From assembly GCA_035999365.1 (NCBI GenBank), contig DASYGT010000023.1, positions 1 through 64,000 of the forward strand: a stretch of 64,000 nt of DNA, given 5' to 3'. The translations under genes were made by a program, and so were the position numbers. Positions 32,632-42,238 of this stretch are shown here, piece after piece. Source of the stretch: DASYGT01 sp035999365 (GTDB taxonomy: Bacteria > Actinomycetota > Actinomycetes > Mycobacteriales > Jatrophihabitantaceae). Below the pieces are notes generated by a model. That model was not told where the DNA came from. It saw only the letters and a program-made list of their open reading frames with translations, and made no database searches. Each line of letters starts with the position of its first letter. Within the stretch, counting starts at the first letter, position 1.

Positions 32632-33914
32632 GTCAACGGCTACGGTCCGAACGGGTCTCCGCCGACCTGATGCGCGCGGCGGACCCGCTCGACGCTGCCT
32701 GGGTTGCCGAGCATGCCACGGCAGCCGTGCCTACCTTGTCGCTGGGCGACGAGGTAGTTGTTGCGCACTCACCCCACCGTCGCGCGAATCGGTGGAGCCG
32801 AGTCGGCGCGATCGCCGTCACTGTGGCTGCCGTCGTTGCCTTGGCAGTCGTCCTCAGTCGACACGGCACGACACGCACGGCCGCGCCGCCGATCCCTGCG
32901 GCAGCCTGCGATCCGCATCGGTTCACGGCCCCGTTGCCGACCACACACGGAGTGGAGATGGACGTCGTGTTCACCTACACCGGAGCCAGCCGCTGCAGTA
33001 TCGGTGCGCTCCCGCCCGCCCTGCTGCTCGTGGGAGCCGACGGCACGATCTACGGCCGCCCCCAAGATATTTCACCAAGCCTGCGAAGTGATTTCCATCT
33101 ACCGGCCCCCACACCCCCGACGCCGCAGATGTATCTCAACATCACACCCGGCGATCAGGTGACTGTCCCGATCATCGCGTTCCTGAACTGTCGCATCGTC
33201 AAACCGCAGACCTACACATTGCACGTCTACTTCGGCCGGCCGGCGAGTCCTGACCCAAGCGCCGGGGCGGTCGCCGGCGTCGGCGAGCAGGTGGGCACTT
33301 CTACCCTCTGCCTGACGTACTCCGTAGGCCAGGCCGGATACCCCATCCTGACGCGACCCGGCGTCGCGGCACCATCGCTGCTCTCCCGGCTGCCCGCGCG
33401 GACCGGACCCGTTCTCGTGGCCACCGGCACCACGTCAGGTCGAGCGTGGCGCTTCTACGCGTCCGTCACCGCTGTCAGAGACCACCCATCACCCGCGCCT
33501 TATCGCGTCGCGGGCTACCCCGCACCGGTGCCACTCGTTTCCGGTGCGGGCCTCAGCACCGGACTGGTCCTCAAGCCGTCGGCAACAGCGACAAGGCCGT
33601 CGGCAGGGCCCGGACCAACCGGCGACCCGCGACGCATGCCGGTGATCTCGCTGTCCCGCATCGGACCGATCTACCCCGGGTTCGACGGAGAGATCATCCT
33701 CGGCGTGACATCCGTTCCCGCCGCCGCGATCCACATCTCACGCGGCAGCGGGGACATCACAGTCGTGCCGCATCAGGTCGCAGCCATCCACGGTCTCTAC
33801 TTCTTCGTCACGCAGGAGGCGCAGGCCGAACGGATCGACGCAGTGACAGCTGTAGATGCGAACGGCAATGTATTGGCGCAGGCCACCCTCGCCACCATCC
33901 CCAACGAACCCTGA
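32628..33914 (+). CDS. single-span membrane protein, anti-sigma-like
   Basis: This 428-residue protein starts at an ATG overlapping the sigma-factor stop. Residues 1-60 are cytoplasmic (RVSADLMRAADPLDAAWVAE), one membrane helix follows near residues 62-80 (VGAIAVTVAAVVALAVVLS), and about 340 residues lie outside. The outer part has cysteine pairs and two beta-rich domains. The layout fits an anti-sigma factor with a large sensor domain, although the N-terminus has no zinc-binding HxxxCxxC motif. The coupling to the sigma gene is the main evidence. Confidence 0.72.
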   Translation: MSQRLRSERVSADLMRAADPLDAAWVAEHATAAVPTLSLGDEVVVAHSPHRRANRWSRVGAIAVTVAAVVALAVVLSRHGTTRTAAPPIPAAACDPHRFTAPLPTTHGVEMDVVFTYTGASRCSIGALPPALLLVGADGTIYGRPQDISPSLRSDFHLPAPTPPTPQMYLNITPGDQVTVPIIAFLNCRIVKPQTYTLHVYFGRPASPDPSAGAVAGVGEQVGTSTLCLTYSVGQAGYPILTRPGVAAPSLLSRLPARTGPVLVATGTTSGRAWRFYASVTAVRDHPSPAPYRVAGYPAPVPLVSGAGLSTGLVLKPSATATRPSAGPGPTGDPRRMPVISLSRIGPIYPGFDGEIILGVTSVPAAAIHISRGSGDITVVPHQVAAIHGLYFFVTQEAQAERIDAVTAVDANGNVLAQATLATIPNEP

Positions 33915-34042
33915 GGCGCGGGCGCCCCGCGGTCCCTCCGCCCGCGACGACTTACGGGCGACGAACCGCCCGGGAGTTGCACAAACTTGCTACTGATGGC
34001 CGTTCGGTGCATCTTGATCGAGTTGTCACCGGAGGAAATCTC

Positions 34043-36475
34043 ATGCTGAACTTCGCCCTTGCTCCGCGCCGTCTTGTGCGGTCCGCGCTGTGCGTGACGC
34101 TGGCGGCGTCCGCTGCCGTCGTGGTCGGCTCGGCACCGGCGCCGGCGGGTGCCGCGTTGCCGTCGCAGCGGCCCGGCACCTACGTCCCGATCTCGGCGGT
34201 GAACCTGCTCGACACGGGCAGTGCGATCGGCGTCGCGACGAAGACGCCGGTGCCGGCCCACGGCACCGTCACCGTTCAGATCGCCGGCCGCGCAGGAAGC
34301 GGTATTCCGTCGACAGGGGTCTCGGCAGTTGCGATGACACTTGCGGTGACATCGACGGGCGGCGGCTTCGCGACGGTGTACCCGTCCGACATCAGCAGGC
34401 CCGGTGCCGCGAGCATCGACTTCGCCGCCGGGCGCACGGCGACCAACCTCGCTTACGCCAAGCTCGGCAATACCGGAGCGATCACGCTCTACAACGGAAC
34501 GAGCGGCACCAGCCGGATGTACGTGAACGTGTCGGGCTATTTCGTCGGCGGCACCGCCACCGATGCCGCCACCTATGTAGCGCTGCCACCGGCGAACGTG
34601 CTCGACACCGGCACCGGGGTCGGGGCCGGTGGGCATGTCGCTCTTGTGCCCGCGCACGGCTCGGTGTCGGTGACCGTTGCCGGTGCTGGTGGCGTTCCGT
34701 CGGCCGGCGCCGCATCCGCAGCATTGAACGTCGCGGTCATCAGTACGACAGCAGGTGGATTCCTCACCGCCTACGCAGCCGATCAGGCGCGTCCCGCGGC
34801 GGCGAGTGTCGACTTCGCGGCCGGGTCGACGACAGCAACGCTCACCACGATCGGCCTCAGTTCGGGCGGAGCGGTGACGTTCTTCAACGGATCGTCTGCC
34901 GGCATCCGGGTCGTGGCGAACGTATTCGGCTACTACCGAAGCGGCGCGGCAGCCGTGCCGGGCAGCTTCGTGCAGGTCGCGCCGACGAACCTCTACGACA
35001 GCGCCGTCGACGGCGGCAACCTCCCTGCGTACGGCACCGTCGATCCTGCTGCTGTGTCGAGCCCGACGCGAGCGGCTGCGTGGACCGATGGACGCTCGGC
35101 GCTGGTGCTCGCTGTCGCCGTGGTCGATGCGCCCGCGTCCGGTTTTCTCACCGCCTTCTCGGCTGAGAAGCCTCGACCAGCTGCGGCGAACCTCGACTTC
35201 GCCGCTGGGCAGCTGACGCTGAACGGTGCGGTTGTCCAGCTGAGCGAACCCAACTCAGACATCGATCTGTTCAACGGCTCCTCCGGGGCGATCCGCGCGG
35301 TGGTCAACCTCTTCGGCTACTACCTCGACGGGCCGGGCTCCGCTGAAACCTGCGCCGGATTCAGCAATACAACCGGTATCAGCAATTCGACGATCACCCT
35401 CGCCAACGCCTCCGACCTCAGCGGACCCGTGCCGGGCCTTTACCTGCCGGCGCAGCAGGCGACGGAGGCATACGCGGCTTACTTCAACTCTGTCTCCTCG
35501 ATCTGCGGACGAAGCCTGAGCGTCGAGGCGCTCGACAGCCAGACCAACAGCATTGGCGACCAGGAAGCAGCTACAACTGCATGCGCCAGTGCCTTCGCAA
35601 TGGTCGGATCAATGGCCAGCTACGACGATGGCGGCGCACCGGTCGCCGCGCAGTGCGGGATCCCCGACATCCGCACCCAACCCAGCTCGGTCGTGCGCCA
35701 GAACGCCGCCGGCACCTACGCCGCCGGGTACGGCGACCTGAGCCAGATCCCGGCCGTGGTGCCGCAGTACTTCGTGCAGACCGCGCCCACTGCTGCGGCC
35801 AATGCGGCCTACCTCTACATGGACTACGCGCCCATCTCGGCGGAGGCGCAGACCGAGATCGCCGGCTGGACCCAGGAGGGATTCCACTTCCTCTACACCA
35901 ACGCTGTCCCGGTGACGACGGGCAACTTCGCGCCGTACGTCTCGCACATGCAACAACTCGGCGTGAAGTACGTCCAGTTCCGCGGCCCGTACCAGTACGC
36001 GATCCGGTTGGCTCAGGCCATGCAGCAGCAGGGGTTCACCCCGCTGTTTGTCACCGATCCGTCGACGTACAACCCGGGGTACCTCACGTCTGGCGGGGCG
36101 GCCGTCAACGGCACGCTGATCTTCGACAATGCGGCGCTGTTCGAGGAATCAGCGAGCAATCCGGAGATGCAGCTGTACGAACACTGGCTCCAAGTGGTGG
36201 CCCCCGGCGCTACGCCTACCTACCTCGGGCTTTATGCCTGGTCGGCCGGCCGTTTGTTCACCGATGAGGCTCTCACCCTCGGTGGCAAGCTGACCCGTGC
36301 GTCCATGCTCGCCGCGCTCGCGAGTGTGCACGCCTGGACGGGCCGCGGGCTGTTCAGTCCGGAAGACGTCGGCAACAAGACCACATCAGGCTGCGCCGCG
36401 ATCATCCAACTTGCCAACGGTGTCTGGACTCGACAGTCCCCGGGCACCTATCTGTGTGGCCCCATATTGAAGTAG
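34043..36475 (+). CDS. secreted protein: three beta repeats fused to a periplasmic-binding-protein domain
   Basis: The ATG at 34043 follows ggagga and gives 810 residues; the upstream extension is a shadow. Residues 1-38 are a signal peptide ending APAGAA. Three similar repeats of about 122 residues (46-168, 178-298, 308-428) each contain xLLDTG-like and DFAAGxxxxxLxxxxL text, then an FNG-S-G-x-R-x-VVNVxGYF block. These resemble the cell-wall beta repeats of actinobacterial exoproteins. Residues about 435-810 look like a type-I periplasmic-binding (Leu/Ile/Val-type) domain, with GSMASYDDGGAPVAAQCGIP and NAALFEESA. There is no transporter next to it, so it may act as a surface ligand receptor. 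Confidence 0.82.
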   Translation: MLNFALAPRRLVRSALCVTLAASAAVVVGSAPAPAGAALPSQRPGTYVPISAVNLLDTGSAIGVATKTPVPAHGTVTVQIAGRAGSGIPSTGVSAVAMTLAVTSTGGGFATVYPSDISRPGAASIDFAAGRTATNLAYAKLGNTGAITLYNGTSGTSRMYVNVSGYFVGGTATDAATYVALPPANVLDTGTGVGAGGHVALVPAHGSVSVTVAGAGGVPSAGAASAALNVAVISTTAGGFLTAYAADQARPAAASVDFAAGSTTATLTTIGLSSGGAVTFFNGSSAGIRVVANVFGYYRSGAAAVPGSFVQVAPTNLYDSAVDGGNLPAYGTVDPAAVSSPTRAAAWTDGRSALVLAVAVVDAPASGFLTAFSAEKPRPAAANLDFAAGQLTLNGAVVQLSEPNSDIDLFNGSSGAIRAVVNLFGYYLDGPGSAETCAGFSNTTGISNSTITLANASDLSGPVPGLYLPAQQATEAYAAYFNSVSSICGRSLSVEALDSQTNSIGDQEAATTACASAFAMVGSMASYDDGGAPVAAQCGIPDIRTQPSSVVRQNAAGTYAAGYGDLSQIPAVVPQYFVQTAPTAAANAAYLYMDYAPISAEAQTEIAGWTQEGFHFLYTNAVPVTTGNFAPYVSHMQQLGVKYVQFRGPYQYAIRLAQAMQQQGFTPLFVTDPSTYNPGYLTSGGAAVNGTLIFDNAALFEESASNPEMQLYEHWLQVVAPGATPTYLGLYAWSAGRLFTDEALTLGGKLTRASMLAALASVHAWTGRGLFSPEDVGNKTTSGCAAIIQLANGVWTRQSPGTYLCGPILK

Positions 36476-36570
36476 CCGACGAACGAGCGCGGTCAGACAG
36501 CGCTACTGCAAGCCGATCGCAACAGCTTCTTGCAGAGAGCTGGCAACAGCGGCGTGTCTAGCCTTAGGTG

Positions 36571-37599
36571 ATGCACACAGCGGGGCGGCCGGGCGACGAC
36601 GACCACGCACCTGCCCACGGTGACCACCACGGCCACGATCACGGTGGTGCCGCATCTCGGGTGAGACACGAGGTCTCGGAGTTCTTCGGTGGACACTCCC
36701 ACGATGCGGCAGAGCAGATCGATGATGCTCTGGAAGCACATTCCGCGGGACGGCGTGCACTGTTCATCAGCCTGGGCGGGTTAGGGCTGACGGCTGTGAT
36801 CCAGGCCGTCGTCGTTGTTCTGTCCGGCTCGGTCGCTCTGCTCGGCGACACCATGCACAACGTCGCCGACGCTCTCACCGCGGTGCCCTTGCTCGTGGCG
36901 TTCACCCTTGCCCGGCGCGCCCCCACGAAGCGCTACACCTACGGATACGGCCGCGCCGAAGACCTCGGCGGCCTGTTCGTTGTCGCGATGATCACCCTGT
37001 CCAGCGCACTCGCCGCATATGAGGCGATCACCCGCCTCGTCCATCCCCGAGCGGTGACGCATCTGTGGATCGTCGCCGCCGCCGCTCTCGTCGGATTTCT
37101 CGGCAACGAGATCGTCGCTCGATACCGCATCAGCGTCGGGCGCCAGATCGGCAGCGCGGCGCTCGTGGCCGACGGTCTGCACGCTCGAACGGACGGGTTC
37201 ACCAGCCTCGCGGTCCTTCTCGGCGCCAGCGGCGTCGCACTCGGATGGAAAGCAGCCGACCCGATCATCGGACTGTTCATCACCGTCGCCATTCTCGGCG
37301 TGCTGCGCTCGGCCGTGCGGCAAGTGGGCGCGCGACTCATGGACGCCGTCGATCCCTGCCTCGTCGACGAAGCCAGCGCGGCAGTGCTCAGCGTCGATGG
37401 AGTCCATGAGGTCCGCGAGTTGCGCATCCGCTGGATAGGTCACACCCTTCGCGCGGAGGTGGACGCGACCGTGGACCCCGGTCTCACACTCGTCCAAGCC
37501 CACGACATTGCGCATCACGCCGAAGCCCACCTGCTTCACCATGTCGGCAGGCTCACCGCGGCCACAGTCCACGCCAGCCCAGCGGGGGCGCACGACTAA
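36571..37599 (+). CDS. cation diffusion facilitator (CDF) metal efflux protein
   Basis: About 342 residues from the ATG at 36571, six bases after TAGCCT (leaderless arrangement). The N-terminus is His-rich (DHAPAHGDHHGHDHGG), a metal-buffering tail. The CDF catalytic sites are present as LLGDTMHNVADAL (HxxxD in helix 2) and ALVADGLHARTDGFTSL (HxxxD in helix 5). It should export Zn2+, Co2+ or a related divalent ion by proton antiport, using a six-helix fold plus a cytoplasmic ferredoxin-like domain. Confidence 0.93.
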   Translation: MHTAGRPGDDDHAPAHGDHHGHDHGGAASRVRHEVSEFFGGHSHDAAEQIDDALEAHSAGRRALFISLGGLGLTAVIQAVVVVLSGSVALLGDTMHNVADALTAVPLLVAFTLARRAPTKRYTYGYGRAEDLGGLFVVAMITLSSALAAYEAITRLVHPRAVTHLWIVAAAALVGFLGNEIVARYRISVGRQIGSAALVADGLHARTDGFTSLAVLLGASGVALGWKAADPIIGLFITVAILGVLRSAVRQVGARLMDAVDPCLVDEASAAVLSVDGVHEVRELRIRWIGHTLRAEVDATVDPGLTLVQAHDIAHHAEAHLLHHVGRLTAATVHASPAGAHD

Positions 37600-37714
37600 A
37601 CCTGAGGGCGAGATCACCCTCGCTTCGTCCGTATTAGGGCGGAAAGTGAGGGCCGCTGAGTACCCACCAACGGGTTTACGCTCGGCGCATCAACGCTTCT
37701 TCAGGGGGTGTGTC

Positions 37715-38080
37715 ATGGCAGGTCTTGTCAGAATGAGCCTGAATGATCCGGAGGAGACTCGTCCGTTCGAGGGTGACAGCGGTCAGCTCGAGCTGGTGAA
37801 TCTGGCCGAGGGCGCCGTGGGTCGCGCCACCTTCAAGCCCGGATGGCGATGGTCGGAACATGTCAAGCCGATCGCGCAAACCGAGAGCTGCCAGGCAGCG
37901 CACATGGGGTACTTCGTATCGGGCCGCATGAAGGTCGTCATGGATGACGGTGACGAGATGGAGTACGGACCGGGTGACTTCGGCGTCATGGCGCCCGGGC
38001 ACGATGCCTGGATCGTCGGCGACGAGCCCTGTGTCGTCATCGACTGGCAGGGCTTCGCGGACTACGCCAAGAAATCCTGA
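37715..38080 (+). CDS. cupin domain protein
   Basis: This 121-residue protein from the ATG at 37715 has caggggg upstream. The double-stranded beta-helix is visible as FKPGWRWSEHVKPIAQTESC (motif 1, with His replacing part of the usual HxH), HMGYFVSGRMKVVMDDGDEM and PGHDAWIVGDEPCVVIDW (motif 2). It is a small mono-cupin, probably metal-binding. Function is unknown; some relatives bind sugars or act as transcriptional co-regulators. Confidence 0.86.
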   Translation: MAGLVRMSLNDPEETRPFEGDSGQLELVNLAEGAVGRATFKPGWRWSEHVKPIAQTESCQAAHMGYFVSGRMKVVMDDGDEMEYGPGDFGVMAPGHDAWIVGDEPCVVIDWQGFADYAKKS

Positions 38081-38088
38081 CCGCGGTT

Positions 38089-38301
38089 CTAGGCGCCGAC
38101 AGGAGAAGCGCCTTCGCCGACCTCGCCGGGCATCCGGAACAGGGAGCCGAGCTCGGCGTCGTCGGGGCGGCAGCCGCTGGCGCAGTGCAGCGATGCCTGG
38201 CTCGAGCCGGGTCCATCCCCGAATTCGGTTCGAACGGTGAGAGTGGCGCCTTCGCCACAGTGGGGGCAGGGAACCCGCGACGTCGTCACCGCCATGCTCA
38301 T
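38089..38301 (-). CDS. small CPxCG zinc-ribbon protein
   Basis: About 70 residues from the ATG at 38301, chosen because GGAGG is six bases upstream; an ATG at 38307 is too close to it. VPCPHCGEGATLTVRTEFGD carries one Cys pair and SLHCASGCRPDD the other, giving a zinc-ribbon-like knuckle. It is convergent with the cupin gene, eight bases away. No partner is known. Confidence 0.7.
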   Translation of the reverse strand: MSMAVTTSRVPCPHCGEGATLTVRTEFGDGPGSSQASLHCASGCRPDDAELGSLFRMPGEVGEGASPVGA

Positions 38302-38412
38302 GGTCATCCTCCGACGATGGTCAACCTCGGACGAACACTGATGGGCAAGCAGATGCTGAGGGTGTCAGCAGCATGTATATAAGCCACCGTCGGGCGCCTG
38401 TCAACCGCCAGT

Positions 38413-39063
38413 TCAGTCGCCGGGCGGGAAGGCGTAGCTCGACGGGATGCCCGTCGCCGGCTGCGCGGCAGAGTCCACGACGACGGCGATCTCTTCGTGT
38501 GCCGTGAGCGCAATCGCGGCCGGGTCGGTAGTTGTCGGCACGCCGTTGACGAACACCCGGACACGGTCGCCCGACGAGTCCCCAATGCGGTACGCACCGA
38601 CCTGCCCGCGACTCAGGGCGACGTTCCATTCGGTGAAGAGCTGACCGAGTGTGAACACCGCTGCCGCCGGTGCCTCGATGTGCAGGATGCCCGTCACGTC
38701 GTGCGTATGCAGAGCCGCGATACCGGGGGAGCCGTGCGGCGGTGCGGTGTTGTCCGGCCCGACATTGATGCCGAGTTCAGCAGGTACCGGGACGGCGGTG
38801 CCGCGGACGATGACGTCCAGATGTGCGTGGTAATGCACGGCCACCTGCTCCGTCGCCGTCAGCGTGAGGCCGGCCGCCTGCACCTGGACGTCCTGATCGG
38901 CAGGTCGGTCCCACGGCGCAAGCGTGGCCCGACCCGCGACTGCGCCAGGGGTCCCCGCTGGCTTTGACCCGGAGGTGGCCGAGGAGCACGCGGCAACGCT
39001 TGCCAGCAGCGCGATCGAGACGGCGGCGCGCGGTGCCACGCCCGCCCAACGTGAGTCGGCCAT
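38413..39063 (-). CDS. His-rich lipoprotein, putative metal-binding
   Basis: This 216-residue protein has a lipoprotein signal (AAVSIALLASVAAC). The mature part has an HxHxHxD-like cluster in VAVHYHAHLDVIVRGTAVPV and a second one in IAALHTHDVTGILHIEA, followed by FTLGQLFTEWNV. This family, with HYHAHLD and HTHD blocks, recurs in actinobacteria and ammonia-oxidising archaea; I know of no tested member. Five or more histidines near the surface suggest copper or another metal. Confidence 0.75.
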   Translation of the reverse strand: MADSRWAGVAPRAAVSIALLASVAACSSATSGSKPAGTPGAVAGRATLAPWDRPADQDVQVQAAGLTLTATEQVAVHYHAHLDVIVRGTAVPVPAELGINVGPDNTAPPHGSPGIAALHTHDVTGILHIEAPAAAVFTLGQLFTEWNVALSRGQVGAYRIGDSSGDRVRVFVNGVPTTTDPAAIALTAHEEIAVVVDSAAQPATGIPSSYAFPPGD

Positions 39064-39111
39064 GCAGATGACGTTAGAGCGGTCGGGATTCCACCCGCAA
39101 AGCTCGCCAGG

Positions 39112-40935
39112 TCAGCTGTGCAGCTTGCCGATCGCCGTACCCCAGTTCGCCGCCGCGGTACGGGCCCGGGGCGTGATGTATTCGGTCTCGAACCAGTAGA
39201 CGCCGGACGGGCTGATGTTGGCCATCGAGTAGTCACCCCAGCGGCAGCCTCGCGTCGAGTTGCCGGCTCCGAAGGCGTCGTAGCAGCTCAGGCCGTCTTC
39301 GGGGCGCACGCCGGCCAGATACTCGTGCAGCACGCTCGGCTGCGACGACGTGGCGAAGGTGGTGTACACGGCCGAGGGGTAGGTCGACGGACCGACGAGC
39401 GAGGAGACGACGAGTGCATTCGACCCGTCAGGTGTGACCGCGATGTCGCCGTAGGCGAGGTTGTTCGTCGCAACACCGAGGTAGCCCTGATGTGTCACGA
39501 CGCCGCTGACTGACCCGGCGGCGAACGTCGGCTGGATCGCGAGCCAGAGCAAGCCGGCCCGGCCGGTTGCCAGCTTCGTGTCGATCAACGTCCAGATCTG
39601 CCCATTGGCGAACTTGGTCGGCTGCGGCCTGTCGTCTCCGCCGTCGAGCTTGCGCAGTGGCTCGTTCGGAGCGCCCGGAACGAGCGCGGCGAGGTTGGTT
39701 CCGAGCGGTCGAGGCCCAGCTTTCTGGGCGAGCTTCGGCGGGATCGCGTACGTCAGTACGCCGGGAACGACGGCAGAGTGCACATGGATGTCCTGCGGGC
39801 TGCTGGTGTTGATCGCCGCCGTGTTCGTCAGCGACACGAGACCGACGTTGGTGTCGCCGGTGCCGTTGGGGTCCAGTTCCGTGACGAAGTAGTGCGTGCC
39901 GTTGTTCGCCGTCAGCTCGGGCGAGCCGGGGACGACCTGCGCGCCGAGGTACGGGCCGGTCAGCGAGCCGCCGATCGGCCCGGGGTTGATGAGCAGGGCC
40001 TGGCCGAGGGTTCCTGCGATGAGGGAGCTCTTCGACAGCACGACGATGCGTCCGCCGCGAAACACGGTGCCACCCTGGGCGAATCGGTTGTAGGTGAGGA
40101 AGTAGGAGTTGGCGTCGGTGCCGCTCTGCGGGTAGTCGGCCTCGCAGAATCCGGCGCAGTCGGGCTGCGTCGGCGATTCCAGCGGCAGCTTGAACAGGTT
40201 GTAGGCCCCGAGCGGGTTCTGCGTCGCCTGCGCCGCGATGTAGTAGGCCTGCGTACCGGTCAGGGCGCCGGTCGTCGGGTCCTGATCGAGCCCCCACGTG
40301 ACGAGGAAGAACCGGTTTGTGGTGCTGTCGTACGTGCAGTTGATGTCGGAGTTCGCCGGGCCGGGGAAGGTGAAGTTCGAGCGGTCGATCTCCGGCGGCA
40401 ACCCCATGAACTGGTTGTTCGCGATCGGTGGTGTGAGCAGGCCGCCCTGCGTGTTGAAGAACTGCAGAGCGGAATTCAGGATCTCGACCTCGGCGTCCTT
40501 GCCTGCGCAGATGTCACCGTCTGGCGGCTCGCCGCTGAACGCGTTGCCGTTGTCGGCCAGCCGGCTGTCGGCGTGATCGATGCCGTCGAACGCCTGAGCC
40601 GCGCCGTTGGCGTCGACCGGTAGTGGCGTCGGGTTGCCGAGCTGCGCGGCCGCCTGCGCGCTGATGCCGTGCGTCGGGTTGGCCGTGCGCACGGCCGCGT
40701 GCCGTTCGGACGGGCCGGCCGCCGAACTGACCGATGCTTGATGCGCGAGCTTGGCGAGCGCCGTCACGTTGCTCTGCCCGAGGTACTGGATGTTCAGCGG
40801 GCTGGAGGTGGCTCCTGAACCCGCCGAGGTGGCGGGGGCAGACGTGGCCGCGCCCGTGCTCTGCGGTGCGGCGGCGAGAGTCACCGCCGTCGCTACCGAT
40901 GCGAGAAGAGCGAGGACGGTGCGGCGACGGATCAT
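39112..40935 (-). CDS. large secreted protein of unknown function
   Basis: This 607-residue protein starts at the ATG at 40935 with signal peptide MIRRRTVLALLASVATAVTL and cleavage near TGAA. The mature part contains PPDGDICAGKDAEVEILNSA, FPGPANSDINCTYDSTTNRF and CRWGDYSMANISPSG, with many aromatic and Gly/Asn residues, so it is probably a beta-propeller-like secreted fold. No catalytic motif is recognised. It sits alone, with the short lipoprotein gene downstream on the same strand. Confidence 0.72.
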   Translation of the reverse strand: MIRRRTVLALLASVATAVTLAAAPQSTGAATSAPATSAGSGATSSPLNIQYLGQSNVTALAKLAHQASVSSAAGPSERHAAVRTANPTHGISAQAAAQLGNPTPLPVDANGAAQAFDGIDHADSRLADNGNAFSGEPPDGDICAGKDAEVEILNSALQFFNTQGGLLTPPIANNQFMGLPPEIDRSNFTFPGPANSDINCTYDSTTNRFFLVTWGLDQDPTTGALTGTQAYYIAAQATQNPLGAYNLFKLPLESPTQPDCAGFCEADYPQSGTDANSYFLTYNRFAQGGTVFRGGRIVVLSKSSLIAGTLGQALLINPGPIGGSLTGPYLGAQVVPGSPELTANNGTHYFVTELDPNGTGDTNVGLVSLTNTAAINTSSPQDIHVHSAVVPGVLTYAIPPKLAQKAGPRPLGTNLAALVPGAPNEPLRKLDGGDDRPQPTKFANGQIWTLIDTKLATGRAGLLWLAIQPTFAAGSVSGVVTHQGYLGVATNNLAYGDIAVTPDGSNALVVSSLVGPSTYPSAVYTTFATSSQPSVLHEYLAGVRPEDGLSCYDAFGAGNSTRGCRWGDYSMANISPSGVYWFETEYITPRARTAAANWGTAIGKLHS

Positions 40936-41025
40936 GATCAGTCCATTCACGAGACAGACACGGAACGTCTCACGCGTAGAACGTTTTGTCCATATCGCCC
41001 ACACGGCGACATGACACGGTGATCG

Positions 41026-41592
41026 TCACGTCGTGCGCGCGTGCCATTCGTCGGCGAGCTGGGCGTAGATGAGTTCATCGATCCACTCACCCTTGAGTCG
41101 TTCGTTGCGCACGAAGTGGGCCTCGAGCCGCATGCCCAACCTCTCGGCCAGTCGCACCGAACTGTCGTTGCGCGGGTCGATCCGCGCGACGATCCGGTGC
41201 AGACCCAGCCCGTCGAACGCGAGCGCGAGCATTGCCCGGCACGCCTCGGTGGCATAGCCCTGCCCGCGCATGTCCGGGGTGAATACGTAACCCAGCTCGC
41301 CGCCGGACTGCGCTTCGCTGTGAAAGAACAGCACAACGTCGCCGATCAGTTCGCCGGTATCGGCAAGCTCGGCGCCCAGGGTGAGTGCCTGCCCCTCGGC
41401 GCTGATCTCCGTCGTCCCGAGATCGGTCGACAGCCGCTCGAGCAACCGTTCGCGCGTCATCGGTTCGAAGGGGAGGTACCGGCAGACATCCGGCCGGCCA
41501 CGGTAGGAGAGCAGTGCGTCGACGTCGGCGTCGGTGAGAGGACGCAGCGCGAGGCGTTCGGTGCGGACGGGGTAGGTGGGGCGAAGCTGCAT
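41026..41592 (-). CDS. GNAT family acetyltransferase, RimJ/RimL type
   Basis: About 188 residues from the ATG at 41592, where MQLRPTYPVRTERLALRPLT begins the standard RimJ-like domain. The acetyl-CoA loop is PDMRGQGYATEACRAML, and ARIDPRNDSSVRLAERLGMR is the usual next block. It is likely to acetylate an N-terminal or aminoglycoside-type amine. Upstream ATG codons at 41689-41691 extend it without recognisable homology. Confidence 0.9.
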   Translation of the reverse strand: MQLRPTYPVRTERLALRPLTDADVDALLSYRGRPDVCRYLPFEPMTRERLLERLSTDLGTTEISAEGQALTLGAELADTGELIGDVVLFFHSEAQSGGELGYVFTPDMRGQGYATEACRAMLALAFDGLGLHRIVARIDPRNDSSVRLAERLGMRLEAHFVRNERLKGEWIDELIYAQLADEWHARTT

Positions 41593-41670
41593 CCTGGCAT
41601 CATCGCGCAGGCGCGTGTTCGGCCGCCGAAATGTGTTGCCGGCAGCTTCCCGGCTGACCAGCATGGACAG

Positions 41671-42222
41671 GTGACTACACCGCAGCATCATGCCGACGTG
41701 TTCCTCGATCCCGACGCCGATCCGCGAGAAGGAGGCACCTCGCTCGGCGACGAGCGCGCGACGCTGATCGAGTTCCTGCGCGCGCAGCGCTTGACCCTGC
41801 AGATCAAATGCGCCGGCCTGGACGCCGGCCAGCTGGCCAGGCGTGCCGTCGAGCCCTCCACGATGTCACTGCTCGGCCTGGTGCGGCACATGGCCGAGGT
41901 CGAGCGCAGCTGGTTCCGTCGGCGCTTCGCCGGCCAGGACGTTCCGAAGAGGTATCAGTCCGACGCCGACCCGGACGGTGATTTCAACGGCGCTGTCGCC
42001 GACGCTGCCGTGGTGGACGAGGCCTGGGCCGCGTGGCACGAGGAGGTCGCCTTTGCCGAGCAGTACGCGCTGGATACCGATCTGGACTTCGTCGGCCAGG
42101 ACAGTGCCGGCAATCCGGTGTCGCTGCGTGAGTTGCTCGTGCACATGGTGGAGGAGTACGCGCGGCACAACGGGCACGCCGATCTGCTCCGGGAACGGAT
42201 CGACGGCCGCGTAGGCCAATAG
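41671..42222 (+). CDS. DinB family protein (DUF664)
   Basis: From the GTG at 41671 the product has 183 residues. LGDERATLIEFLRAQRLTLQ and MSLLGLVRHMAEVERSWFRR are the DUF664 N-terminal helices with the first metal-ligand His. LLVHMVEEYARHNGHADLLR provides the C-terminal H-x3-H ligands. Members of this actinobacterial subfamily resemble mycothiol-dependent enzymes. It precedes the MmcQ gene by 16 bases on the same strand but that gene has its own leaderless-type start. Confidence 0.88.
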   Translation: MTTPQHHADVFLDPDADPREGGTSLGDERATLIEFLRAQRLTLQIKCAGLDAGQLARRAVEPSTMSLLGLVRHMAEVERSWFRRRFAGQDVPKRYQSDADPDGDFNGAVADAAVVDEAWAAWHEEVAFAEQYALDTDLDFVGQDSAGNPVSLRELLVHMVEEYARHNGHADLLRERIDGRVGQ

Positions 42223-42238
42223 CGGTTAGCGTTGCCCG

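Noticed and set aside
41041..41670. N-terminal extension of the DinB gene back to an ATG at 41041
   Set aside because: The extension overlaps the GNAT gene on the other strand and has no family similarity; the GTG at 41671 starts the recognised domain.
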